The translations under genes and the position numbers were made by a program. 59,409 bases of DNA from Flavobacterium araucananum (lineage in GTDB: Bacteria > Bacteroidota > Bacteroidia > Flavobacteriales > Flavobacteriaceae), in the NCBI RefSeq assembly GCF_002222055.1, contig NZ_MUGS01000031.1:1-59409 (forward strand), given 5' to 3'. The notes under the pieces were generated by a model that was not told where the DNA came from, ran no database searches, and was given only the letters and a program-made list of their open reading frames with translations. Positions 27,698-35,987 of the stretch are shown here, piece by piece. Numbering within the stretch: position 1 is the first letter of the stretch; each line of letters begins with the position of its first letter.

Positions 27698-29374
27698 GTG
27701 CAAGAACAAACAAAATCACATAGTTTTATATTTCCCAAAACTCCTACTGGAGTAGACGGCCTTGATGAGATTACAGATGGCGGATTTCCACAAGGACGCC
27801 CTACTTTAATCTGTGGTGGCGCCGGCTGCGGAAAAACATTGTTATCAATGCAATTCCTTATCAAAGGTATTACAGAGTATAACGAACCCGGAGTTTTCAT
27901 GTCTTTTGAGGAACCTTCAGACGACCTTACTTTAAACGTTAAATCCCTTGGTTTTGACCTCGATGAGCTTAAAGCAGAAAAAAAACTCGTGGTAGATCAC
28001 GTAAGGGTCGAAAGATCTGAAATAGAAGAAGCCGGCGAATATGACCTTGATGGTTTATTTATCAGGCTAGGACATGCCATTGATTCGATAAAAGCAAAAC
28101 GTGTTGTGCTCGATACGATCGAATCTCTTTTTGCAGGTCTTGACAATCAGGCGATTCTAAGAGCCGAATTGCGAAGATTATTTCATTGGCTTAAAACCAA
28201 AGGAGTTACAGCAATTATAACCGGAGAACGTGGCGAAGCGACCCTGACTCGTCAGGGACTGGAAGAATACGTCTCAGATTGTGTTATAGTTCTGGACCAC
28301 CGTGTAATCGAGCAGGTCTCTACCAGAAGACTTCGAATTGTAAAATACAGAGGATCAACACACGGTACAAACGAATATCCCTTTTTAATTGATGAAGACG
28401 GAATTTCGGTACTGCCTATTACCTCATTAAAACTCGACAATGAAGTTTCGTCAGATATAATCCCTACAGGAGTTCCCGGATTAAACGATATGTTTGAAGG
28501 TGGCGGATTTTATCGCGGAAGCAATATATTGGTTTCCGGAACTGCCGGTACAGCAAAAACAACAATTGGATGTTATTTTGCCAATCAGCAATGCGAAAAG
28601 AAAGAAAAAACAATCTATTTTGCTTTTGAAGAATTGCCACAGCAATTGGTTCGAAACATGAAATCTATTGGTATTGATCTTCAAAAACATATTGAAGACG
28701 GTACTTTGCAAATTCATTCGTCACGTCCGTCGCTTAATGGTCTGGAGCTGCATCTGCTTACACTTCGAAAATTAATCAGGGAATTTAAACCTACCACAAT
28801 AATTATTGACCCTATTAGTAATTTGATATCGGTAGGAAGCGAGCATGAAGTCCGTTCGATGCTGGTAAGGCTTATCGATATGCTAAAAGCAAATAATATT
28901 ACGGCCCTTTTTACGTCATTAAATAAACAAACCGATAATTTAAGACCTGATCTTGCAGAAGAATCTGTATCATCATTGGTCGATACCTGGATTACGGTTC
29001 GTGATATGGAAGGAATTGGCGAAAGAAACCGCGGAATTTTTATTGTAAAAGCGCGAGGAATGGGACATTCGAATCAGGTAAGAGAATTTATTATTACCAA
29101 CAGCGGTATAGAATTACTGGATGTAGAATTAGGCCCGCAAGGTATACTTACCGGTGCTGCCAGACAATCGCACCAGTTTAAGAGAACTATTTCTGAAATC
29201 AAGCTACAAAATGAAATTAGCCGAAAAGACCGTGAAATCGAGCGCAAGCGCAAAGTTCTTGAAGCCAATATAGAAGCCCTTAAAAATGAATTCGAATCTG
29301 CCGAAGAAGAATTAAGCATCCTGAAAGCTACAGAAGAATTGCAGGAAAAACTGGCTTCTAAAAAAAACAATTAA
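27698..29374 (+). CDS. kaiC: KaiC-family tandem RecA-like ATPase/kinase
   Basis: 558 residues, start GTG. CI domain (about 12-245) has Walker A GGAGCGKT (40-47) and the catalytic pair E71/E72. CII (about 250-485) has a Walker A with Ala in place of the Gly before Lys (GTAGTAKT, 281-288) and E311/E312. Aligning VSSLVDTW with cyanobacterial KaiC puts S425/S426 at the S431/T432 phosphosites. Residues about 490-558 are a charged coiled coil absent from cyanobacterial KaiC but reported in KaiA-independent KaiC of Rhodobacter sphaeroides, where it joins hexamers. No kaiA in the window. The gene leads a five-gene operon with two kaiB genes, a kinase and a regulator, 1-2 bases apart. Autophosphorylation and timing are inferred from family, not shown. 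Confidence 0.95.
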   Translation: MQEQTKSHSFIFPKTPTGVDGLDEITDGGFPQGRPTLICGGAGCGKTLLSMQFLIKGITEYNEPGVFMSFEEPSDDLTLNVKSLGFDLDELKAEKKLVVDHVRVERSEIEEAGEYDLDGLFIRLGHAIDSIKAKRVVLDTIESLFAGLDNQAILRAELRRLFHWLKTKGVTAIITGERGEATLTRQGLEEYVSDCVIVLDHRVIEQVSTRRLRIVKYRGSTHGTNEYPFLIDEDGISVLPITSLKLDNEVSSDIIPTGVPGLNDMFEGGGFYRGSNILVSGTAGTAKTTIGCYFANQQCEKKEKTIYFAFEELPQQLVRNMKSIGIDLQKHIEDGTLQIHSSRPSLNGLELHLLTLRKLIREFKPTTIIIDPISNLISVGSEHEVRSMLVRLIDMLKANNITALFTSLNKQTDNLRPDLAEESVSSLVDTWITVRDMEGIGERNRGIFIVKARGMGHSNQVREFIITNSGIELLDVELGPQGILTGAARQSHQFKRTISEIKLQNEISRKDREIERKRKVLEANIEALKNEFESAEEELSILKATEELQEKLASKKNN

Positions 29375-29375
29375 G

Positions 29376-29672
29376 ATGAAAAAAGAAGTTGTAGCCGAGT
29401 GGCAATTGAGATTATATATAGCAGGACAAACGCCAAAATCAATAACGGCGCTCGAAAATATAAAAAAATATGCCGAGGAACATTTGAAAGGAATTTACAG
29501 TATCGAAATTGTAGATTTACTTAAAAATCCACAATTGGCAGAGGGTGATCAGATTTTTGCTGTGCCTACATTAGTTAGAAAATTTCCAGAACCGATTCGC
29601 AAGATAATTGGTGATTTGTCTAATGAAGAAAGAGTACTTGTAGGGCTAAACATAAAACCTTTAAACTCCTAA
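29376..29672 (+). CDS. kaiB: KaiB, closely similar to the cyanobacterial protein
   Basis: 98 residues. The text [19 protein letters not shown] and [18 protein letters not shown], then [18 protein letters not shown], match cyanobacterial KaiB over nearly its whole length. In cyanobacteria KaiB switches from a tetrameric to a thioredoxin-like fold to bind phosphorylated KaiC. The acidic C-terminal tail of cyanobacterial KaiB is missing. The gene begins one base after the kaiC stop. Confidence 0.95.
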   Translation: MKKEVVAEWQLRLYIAGQTPKSITALENIKKYAEEHLKGIYSIEIVDLLKNPQLAEGDQIFAVPTLVRKFPEPIRKIIGDLSNEERVLVGLNIKPLNS

Positions 29673-29674
29673 CA

Positions 29675-29974
29675 ATGGAAAAATCATCTGATGGTACAAG
29701 TGCGTCCAGACATAAGTTTATGCTTTTTGTTTCGGGTATGTCTGTAAAATCAGGTCATGCTATAGAAAACCTGCGTAAAATATGCGACACTTATCTTCGA
29801 GATAATTATGAACTCGAAATTATAGATATCAGTCGAGATACAGAACAGGCGGTAATACATCAAATTGTAGCAATACCCACACTGATAAAAACAAATCCTG
29901 CTCCAAGACGAATCATTTTAGGTGATTTATCAGACCTGGAAAAGGTATTGAAAATCCTAAACATAAAAGTGTAA
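29675..29974 (+). CDS. Divergent second KaiB
   Basis: 99 residues. Thioredoxin-like KaiB fold with KFMLFVSGMSVKSGHAIENL at the start, ELEIIDISRDTEQAVIHQIVAIPTL (25 residues, given here only by its ends ELEIID and VAIPTL, about 50-75) and RRIILGDLSDLEKVLKIL at the end. The KNPQLAE loop of canonical KaiB is replaced by SRDTEQAV. It begins two bases after the first kaiB. The divergence suggests a separate partner, for example the downstream kinase, or a competing role on KaiC. Confidence 0.9.
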   Translation: MEKSSDGTSASRHKFMLFVSGMSVKSGHAIENLRKICDTYLRDNYELEIIDISRDTEQAVIHQIVAIPTLIKTNPAPRRIILGDLSDLEKVLKILNIKV

Positions 29975-29975
29975 T

Positions 29976-31232
29976 TTGAAGGACAATAATACAAATATCG
30001 AATCTCTTGAAGCTGAAATAGCCTCGTTGAAAGAACAACTATATGAATCTAAAAGTATTGTTGACGCTATTAAACAGGGTGATGTAGATGCATTGGTCGT
30101 AAATACCAACGGAACACCGCAACTGTATTCGCTCGAAACGGCTGATTATACTTTCAGGCTCCTTATCGAAAAATTTGGGCAGGGTGCCCTGAGTATTGCA
30201 AGAAATGGTCTCATATTATATTGCAACGACTATTTCTCTAAACTGGTAGGCATACCCTCTGAAAAAATAATTGGAAACTACCTTTACGAGTACTTTAATA
30301 CTGCAGGAAATTTTGTTGCGCTAATCGAATCTTTAAAATATGGCGTAACGACACATGAAATCGTTTTTAAAACCCTTCACGATCAAAAAACATTTCCTGC
30401 CAACATTGCGCTGACAGATCTTGAACCTGCGGTTCAGGGTATCGGAATTATCGTTACCGATTTGACCGAGAAGAAAAAAAATGAAGATGACTTCATACAG
30501 CATCAAAAAGAACTTGAAGAAAATATAAACGAGTTAAACCGAATAAATGACAATCTCGAAGAGTTTATTCACGTAATATCGCATGATCTTAAAGAACCGC
30601 TAAGAAAAATTGTAATGTACAACGGAAGAATCGACGCCAGTTATCTCACTGAAGCCGATGCAAAATCAATGACCGTCATGAAATCATCTGCGCTACGATT
30701 GAATTCTCTGGTAGATGATCTGGTAAGTTATTCTTCTCATACAGCACAGGAAGAACGTACAGATGTTAATTTACTTACCGTTATATCTGAAGTTACAGAC
30801 GATCTCGAAATTATAATTACAGATAAAAAAGCCGCCATTATAACCGGCAAACTACCAACATTAAAAGTCTCAAGGGTACAAATGCGTCAACTCTTTGCCA
30901 ATCTTATCTCAAATGCGATAAAATACAGCAAAACAGATACACCGCCTGTTATCGAGATTAAGCAGATAGACCCTTTTGAATCCGAAATTCCGGACCAGTC
31001 GCATCAGTTTATAAAAATCCAGATAAAAGATAACGGCATTGGAATGGAAAAAAGCCATCTGATCAAAATTTTTACTATTTTTCAACGTTTACATGCCAAG
31101 AACGAATACTCCGGAAACGGAATTGGCCTTGCGATTTGTAAAAAAATCATGGAAAATCACTCCGGAAGTATTACCGTAGAAAGTACGCCAAACGAGGGAA
31201 CCACATTTAACCTTTTTTTCCCCCTATTATAA
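29976..31232 (+). CDS. PAS-domain histidine kinase of the kai operon
   Basis: 418 residues from TTG, one base after the previous stop; no ATG is suitably placed. A short N-terminal coiled coil with AIKQGDVDALVV, a PAS domain (about 55-165), a second coiled coil, HisKA with H203 (VISHDLKEPLRKI) and a HATPase domain (NLISNAIKYSK, KDNGIGM, GNGIGLAICKK). No membrane segment, so it acts in the cytosol. It lacks the KaiB-like sensor of cyanobacterial SasA. It is the likely output or input kinase of the Kai proteins, with the following receiver as its target. Confidence 0.93.
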   Translation: MKDNNTNIESLEAEIASLKEQLYESKSIVDAIKQGDVDALVVNTNGTPQLYSLETADYTFRLLIEKFGQGALSIARNGLILYCNDYFSKLVGIPSEKIIGNYLYEYFNTAGNFVALIESLKYGVTTHEIVFKTLHDQKTFPANIALTDLEPAVQGIGIIVTDLTEKKKNEDDFIQHQKELEENINELNRINDNLEEFIHVISHDLKEPLRKIVMYNGRIDASYLTEADAKSMTVMKSSALRLNSLVDDLVSYSSHTAQEERTDVNLLTVISEVTDDLEIIITDKKAAIITGKLPTLKVSRVQMRQLFANLISNAIKYSKTDTPPVIEIKQIDPFESEIPDQSHQFIKIQIKDNGIGMEKSHLIKIFTIFQRLHAKNEYSGNGIGLAICKKIMENHSGSITVESTPNEGTTFNLFFPLL

Positions 31233-31233
31233 A

Positions 31234-31638
31234 ATGCCAAAATTATATAACTTACATATTGTTATTGCCGAAGATGATTGCGATGATGCTGATATTATTT
31301 GCCAGACCTTTACTAAAAATCCTGATTTTATAAAAGTAACCCTTGTTGCCAACGGAGAAGAACTTTTAAACTATTTAAAAGATACTGCGAACGAGAATCC
31401 TGATGTAATTTTGACCGATATAAACATGCCTATATTAGATGGTATCGAAGCACTAAACGAAATTTTGAACAACAACGACCTTAAAAGTATTCCCTGCTTT
31501 GTTTATTCGACAAGTATCAATCCATCTTACAAAGAAAAATGCGACCAGCTGGGCGTCAAAGCCTATCTTATCAAGCCCTACTCTATGCAGGATTTTGAAG
31601 AAATCCCTAAAAGTATACTTTCTATGATCGCAGACTAG
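31234..31638 (+). CDS. Single-domain response regulator of the kai operon
   Basis: 134 residues, receiver only. Acidic cluster in IAEDDCDDAD, phospho-acceptor D62 (VILTDINMP), the Ser/Thr in YSTSI and Lys in YLIKPYS. Similar in type to the regulator encoded at 6417. With no DNA-binding domain, it must signal through protein contacts or a phosphorelay. Begins one base after the kinase stop and is the last gene before a strong terminator. Confidence 0.93.
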   Translation: MPKLYNLHIVIAEDDCDDADIICQTFTKNPDFIKVTLVANGEELLNYLKDTANENPDVILTDINMPILDGIEALNEILNNNDLKSIPCFVYSTSINPSYKEKCDQLGVKAYLIKPYSMQDFEEIPKSILSMIAD

Positions 31639-31719
31639 TTATATCTCTTCAAACGATCCTGATAAAGTTGCTATTGTACAACCAAATTTAGTGCAATACC
31701 AGATCAAAACTATTTATAA

Positions 31720-31751
31720 AAAGAGCTGATTATAAAATCAGCTCTTTTTTT
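31720..31751 (+). terminator. Terminator of the kai operon
   Basis: Perfect 11-base stem (31720-31730 with 31737-31747), loop 6, followed by a T-run. It is 80 bases after the response regulator stop. Confidence 0.9.
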
Positions 31752-32233
31752 GTTTCTCTGCATTAAAATTAATTTCCTCGTCACAACATTCTCAATTATT
31801 GCTTTTTTAGTACAAAAACCGCATTATTACTGCATTTTGTAAGAGTAAATAAAGCTCTCAAATTTATTATTTTAACATAGGAAATTACTTCAACTATTTT
31901 TCATTTCACTACATTTTATAAGATTTTTTTCAATATATTTGAGATAACCTACTTATTTGTATTACAATTAAACAGGTTAAAAGACTGCGAAAAGTTCAAA
32001 ATTTGAATGATTAAGGAGTCTTTTTCGTAAGAATCTATTATAAATTAACATATTGTTGTACAAATAATTCTTTACCAGCACTTTAAGCCTTACATGCCCT
32101 CATTTTCAAAATTTTAGTTTACAACAAGCCGTTCTTATTTTATATAAAATTATTCTTACCTAATTTAAATCAAATGCAGTAAAAATAATTTCCGCTTTAT
32201 GAATTTTATTTACCCCAAATCTAGAAATATCAT
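31752..32233. other. Gene-free AT-rich stretch
   Basis: No coding frame is supported. A TATATTTG -7 element at 31934-31941 (no -33) could drive the secreted-protein genes downstream with a leader of more than 400 bases. A 13-base inverted repeat TTCAAAATTTGAA is at 31995-32007. Nothing else recognisable. Confidence 0.5.
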
Positions 32234-32335
32234 ATGAAAATTAGAAAGTCAAAGTTACTACGAGCCTTATTATCAGGTGCAACTTATCACAGTATTGCAC
32301 CAGCGCTACAAGCACAATCGATCTCCCCGCCATAG
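32234..32335 (+). CDS. Possible small secreted peptide (33 residues)
   Basis: ATG 32234 opens MKIRKSKLLRALLSGA and ends in TAG after QAQSISPP. The N-terminus looks like a signal peptide: basic start, a moderately hydrophobic stretch, and ALQAQ as a cleavage-like end. It lies 61 bases upstream of the T9SS protein gene and could be a leader peptide or the remnant of a longer gene. No homologue is recognised and the hydrophobic core is weak. Confidence 0.3.
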   Translation: MKIRKSKLLRALLSGATYHSIAPALQAQSISPP

Positions 32336-32396
32336 GTGTGACATACCTGTTGAAAATCAAAAATCGAATATTATTAACACTAAAGAAGTGAAAGTT

Positions 32397-34196
32397 ATGA
32401 AGAAAATTACATTCCTTATTTTGATACTGGCTACTACAAAGTGTATCTCACAAATTTATTTTGGTCCTACTGCAAACATGTATGTACAAAACGAAGTACT
32501 CTATGTGCAACAAGAAGTAAATATGGCCTCGACATCAAATCTATATTTAAGAAATAATGCGCAACTTGTGCAGGGAACTACAGGAGTTTCAAGCAATACC
32601 GGAGCAGGAATATTGTCTCTTTATCAAGAAGGAACCTCAGACAATTATGATTATAATTACTGGTGCTCGCCCGTTGGGAACGCTTCTGCCACAACCGGAA
32701 ACGAGAATTTTGGTATTACAATGTTAAGCCGGCCAACAAGTTCTATAGCCTCTGTAGCACCAATCATTTTAGGATCCGGGAGTTCAAACGGAACTTCGGT
32801 TCCTTTTGCAATTGCTTCCGATTGGATTTTTAAGCTCATAAATGCTAATAATTATTCGCAGTGGATTTTTGTTGGTGGCGCTACAACATTAGCCCCGGGA
32901 GAAGGTTTTACGATGAAAGGAACCAGCGGAACTGATACAACAGATCCGGAAGGAACCGGGATTACAAACAATCCGGGAGGTGCCCAAAGATATGATTTTA
33001 GAGGAAAACCAAACGATGGTAATATCACCATTACTTTAGGTAATGGAAATACGACCCTGACCGGAAATCCATATCCATCTGCCTTGCACTTAAATGCTTT
33101 TCTATTGGACGGGACAAACACAGCAACTGGCGGAATCGCTTATTTCTGGGAGCAGGACAAAACCGTAGACTCTCATGTACTTGTCAATTATAGAGGTGGT
33201 TACGGCAGTTATTCTCCCGTAAGTTTAGGTTCTAATGGTGTATATGTACCTGCAACCTTCAATTCGTACAATGCAGATGGTTCTGTAAACAATACCGGAT
33301 CATCGTCTGGACTTGCTATACAACGCAAATATTCGCCTATTGGTCAGGGATTTGTCATTAACGCTACGGCAACCGGAACGGCAATATTCAAAAATAGCCA
33401 CAGAGCATTTTATAAAGAAGGAAGCGGTTTTTCTCAATTTGAAAAACATGCTCCAAAAGAAAAAAACGCAAATAAAGAGGCGACAACCGAAGAAGTTATC
33501 GAGGAAGTTTCTCATTTTAAAATCAATGCGATGATCAACAATCAATTTACCAGACAGCTGGCTCTCGCATTTGTTCCTGAAGCCACAGACGGAATTGATT
33601 TTGGTATCGATGCCTTAGATGTAAATGATGCGCTGCCCAACGATGTTACTTTTTGGTTAGACGATCATAATTATGTTATTCAGGGAATTAATTTTGATGA
33701 TACCAAGAAAATTCCATTAGCCGTAAAGGTAGCAACCAGCACCACTTTTAAATTTTATATCCCGGAAGTTGTAAATTTTGATACTTCGCAAAAAATATAC
33801 CTGTATGATGCTCTCGACAGCTCTTATCATGATATAAAAACGGGAACGTATGAAGTAACTGTTGCACCGGGCATCTACGCAGACCGATTTAAAATTACAT
33901 TCAAAAACGAAACAACATTGGGCATAGGCGATCAAAGCAGTAAACACTTTTTTATTGCACAGGATAATGTCAATAGCCACCTGAAAGTTTCAAATCCTAA
34001 CAATTATGCCTTAAAATCATTTAAGCTATACGATATGCTTGGCAAAGTAGTATTGGCTAAAAAAGATTTAGGATCAGACCAGAATTATATTTTTTCGACT
34101 AGCGGACTCAGCAATGGTGTTTACATTACAGAGTTTTTAACTACTGATAATGAACGTTTCACAGAAAAAATTATCATTTCGAATTCCGGTAAATAA
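32397..34196 (+). CDS. Secreted surface protein with T9SS sorting domain
   Basis: 600 residues from ATG 32397 (MKKITFLILILATTKCISQ, a clear signal peptide); the frame is open 40 codons further upstream but that part is not signal-like. The body is Gly/Thr/Asn-rich and beta-structured with no catalytic motif that I recognise. The last 75 residues (SNPNNYALKSFKLYDMLGK ... NGVYITEFLTT ... KIIIS) form a type A T9SS C-terminal sorting domain, so the protein is exported through the outer membrane and attached or released. The next gene, 50 bases downstream, is probably co-transcribed. Confidence 0.85.
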   Translation: MKKITFLILILATTKCISQIYFGPTANMYVQNEVLYVQQEVNMASTSNLYLRNNAQLVQGTTGVSSNTGAGILSLYQEGTSDNYDYNYWCSPVGNASATTGNENFGITMLSRPTSSIASVAPIILGSGSSNGTSVPFAIASDWIFKLINANNYSQWIFVGGATTLAPGEGFTMKGTSGTDTTDPEGTGITNNPGGAQRYDFRGKPNDGNITITLGNGNTTLTGNPYPSALHLNAFLLDGTNTATGGIAYFWEQDKTVDSHVLVNYRGGYGSYSPVSLGSNGVYVPATFNSYNADGSVNNTGSSSGLAIQRKYSPIGQGFVINATATGTAIFKNSHRAFYKEGSGFSQFEKHAPKEKNANKEATTEEVIEEVSHFKINAMINNQFTRQLALAFVPEATDGIDFGIDALDVNDALPNDVTFWLDDHNYVIQGINFDDTKKIPLAVKVATSTTFKFYIPEVVNFDTSQKIYLYDALDSSYHDIKTGTYEVTVAPGIYADRFKITFKNETTLGIGDQSSKHFFIAQDNVNSHLKVSNPNNYALKSFKLYDMLGKVVLAKKDLGSDQNYIFSTSGLSNGVYITEFLTTDNERFTEKIIISNSGK

Positions 34197-34246
34197 AATT
34201 AAACGAGTCAAAAAAAAATCCACATCATTAACTAATATTAGAAATT

Positions 34247-35734
34247 ATGATCAACAAACCAACTCTTCAAAATTATAAGACATTTTTATTGTTTTTCTTA
34301 CTTCTTATTACGCTAAACGCAAATGCCCAAATTGGAATTGGAACGATAACTCCAAACGCAAGTTCAGCACTTGATATAACTTCTACCACAAAAGGGTTGC
34401 TGACACCCAGAATGACAACGGCCCAAAGAACTGCAATAACCACTCCCGCAGATGGTTTGGTAGTCTATGATACTGATTTAAAACTGTTACATTATTATTC
34501 GACAGGTACATCGACATGGTTGCCGGTTGTTAGTGGTACTCCGGGCCGAATCAATTTTAAACGTATAAAATCTACAGATGTTCTCGCAACTGTTTTGGCC
34601 ACAGAGCTTGCTGCAGGCGGAGGATCTAAATATCTTTTAAGTTCCAACACGCTGTATGAGATTAACGGTACGGTAGCTTTCAATTTTCCTATTGATATAA
34701 ACAATGCTTATGTACAGGGATTAGACGCAAATGAAGATATTATAATCAGATCTTCCGGAAATATTTTTGAAGGGGCAAATGGCGGAAGTATCAGAGGTGT
34801 AACTCTTATTGCTACAGGCGGAAATGTGTTTAACCTAAGCGGGGCAGCAACGCAAAATTTAATCTTTAGAGATTGTATTGTCGCAAATTCTAATACGGTA
34901 GGTACCGTATCCGGTTTTGGATTGGTGTTTTTTAGTATTATTCAGTTTTCAGGAAATACCAACGGTATCACGTACAACAACATTACGCAATTATTACTGA
35001 GCAATTTAGGATGGTTTGGTAACAATACCGGAACCTACGAAAAACTGACCGGAACTTTTATGCTGGTAGAAAAACAAGGAGGTTTTAGTCAGGTAGATGG
35101 TTCTGCAATAGGGTTTGATGTGTCCGGAAACCCAACTATAAGTGGTGATGCTGTACTGGAATCAGTTGTGTTTACAGGCGCAAACACGACAGGATTTGTA
35201 AAACCATATACGGTAGGAACTTATACAGGCTATAATTTTAACAACAGCTGGAACGTAAGAGCTGCCGGAATACCAACAGAAACAGATGCAAATGCTGTTG
35301 GAGATTTCTCTATGGATTATGTAGTGGGAGCTGGTGCTGCTACTGCTTTTAATACGACAAATCCCAGTACTACAGTAAAAGTTCTGGGAACTTCAGCATC
35401 ATACAATCTTTTTAGATTTTCGAATGATGGAGGAATTAGTAACAGGCTAAAATATTTAGGCAAAAAGAAACGAATATTTCAAATTGCAGGTTCTATCTCT
35501 TTTCAGGTTCCGGCGGCAGGAACTTACATAATTTATATCGCTAAAAATGGTGCAATTTTAACACAATACAAAATTTATGGCAGAGGCCAGGTAAATGGTG
35601 ATATTATTGTTCTTCCGCTAAATGCATCTGTAGAATTAATCAATAATGATTACATCGAAATATATGCCCAACGTTACACCGGAGGTACTTTGGATGCTAT
35701 TATCACTCCAAATATGACAGTCACTATAAAATAG
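34247..35734 (+). CDS. Secreted repeat-poor surface protein, function unknown
   Basis: 495 residues. Signal peptide about 1-28 (LFFLLLITLNANAQ), then IGIGTITPNASSALDI and GLLTPRMTTAQRTAI, a text seen at the start of many Bacteroidota surface and tail-fibre-like proteins. The remainder is a Gly/Asn/Thr-rich beta protein. No T9SS sorting domain is visible at the C-terminus (IITPNMTVTIK), so it may be held by its partner. Operon with the T9SS protein upstream; followed by a strong terminator. Confidence 0.8.
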   Translation: MINKPTLQNYKTFLLFFLLLITLNANAQIGIGTITPNASSALDITSTTKGLLTPRMTTAQRTAITTPADGLVVYDTDLKLLHYYSTGTSTWLPVVSGTPGRINFKRIKSTDVLATVLATELAAGGGSKYLLSSNTLYEINGTVAFNFPIDINNAYVQGLDANEDIIIRSSGNIFEGANGGSIRGVTLIATGGNVFNLSGAATQNLIFRDCIVANSNTVGTVSGFGLVFFSIIQFSGNTNGITYNNITQLLLSNLGWFGNNTGTYEKLTGTFMLVEKQGGFSQVDGSAIGFDVSGNPTISGDAVLESVVFTGANTTGFVKPYTVGTYTGYNFNNSWNVRAAGIPTETDANAVGDFSMDYVVGAGAATAFNTTNPSTTVKVLGTSASYNLFRFSNDGGISNRLKYLGKKKRIFQIAGSISFQVPAAGTYIIYIAKNGAILTQYKIYGRGQVNGDIIVLPLNASVELINNDYIEIYAQRYTGGTLDAIITPNMTVTIK

Positions 35735-35777
35735 TTTTATAGCACAATTATAAAAAAATCAAAATCTTACTTTACTG

Positions 35778-35816
35778 CAATAAGGCTGTCCCAAAAGACA
35801 GTCTTATTGTTTTTTA
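35778..35816 (+). terminator. Terminator of the two-gene surface protein operon
   Basis: 13-base stem with one G-T pair (35778-35790 with 35797-35809), loop CCAAAA, then seven T. Confidence 0.9.
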
Positions 35817-35925
35817 GGTTACTCTGGTATTACCAATATAATCTCAGTAACGGCATAAGCAGATAAGACAGCACTCTTGTTTTGTTAAAGAAAATCTTAT
35901 TACAAAAAGTTCATTACGAATAGAA

Positions 35926-35956
35926 TTGCTTTTTTAATCACGTTATGGTATATTTG
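35926..35956 (+). promoter_or_regulatory. Promoter of the GH43 gene
   Basis: TTG (35926-35928), 20-base gap and TATATTTG (35949-35956), close to consensus; transcription would begin about 25 bases before ATG 35988. Confidence 0.75.
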
Positions 35957-35987
35957 ACCACAAGTTAAATTTTAAATAATATAATGT

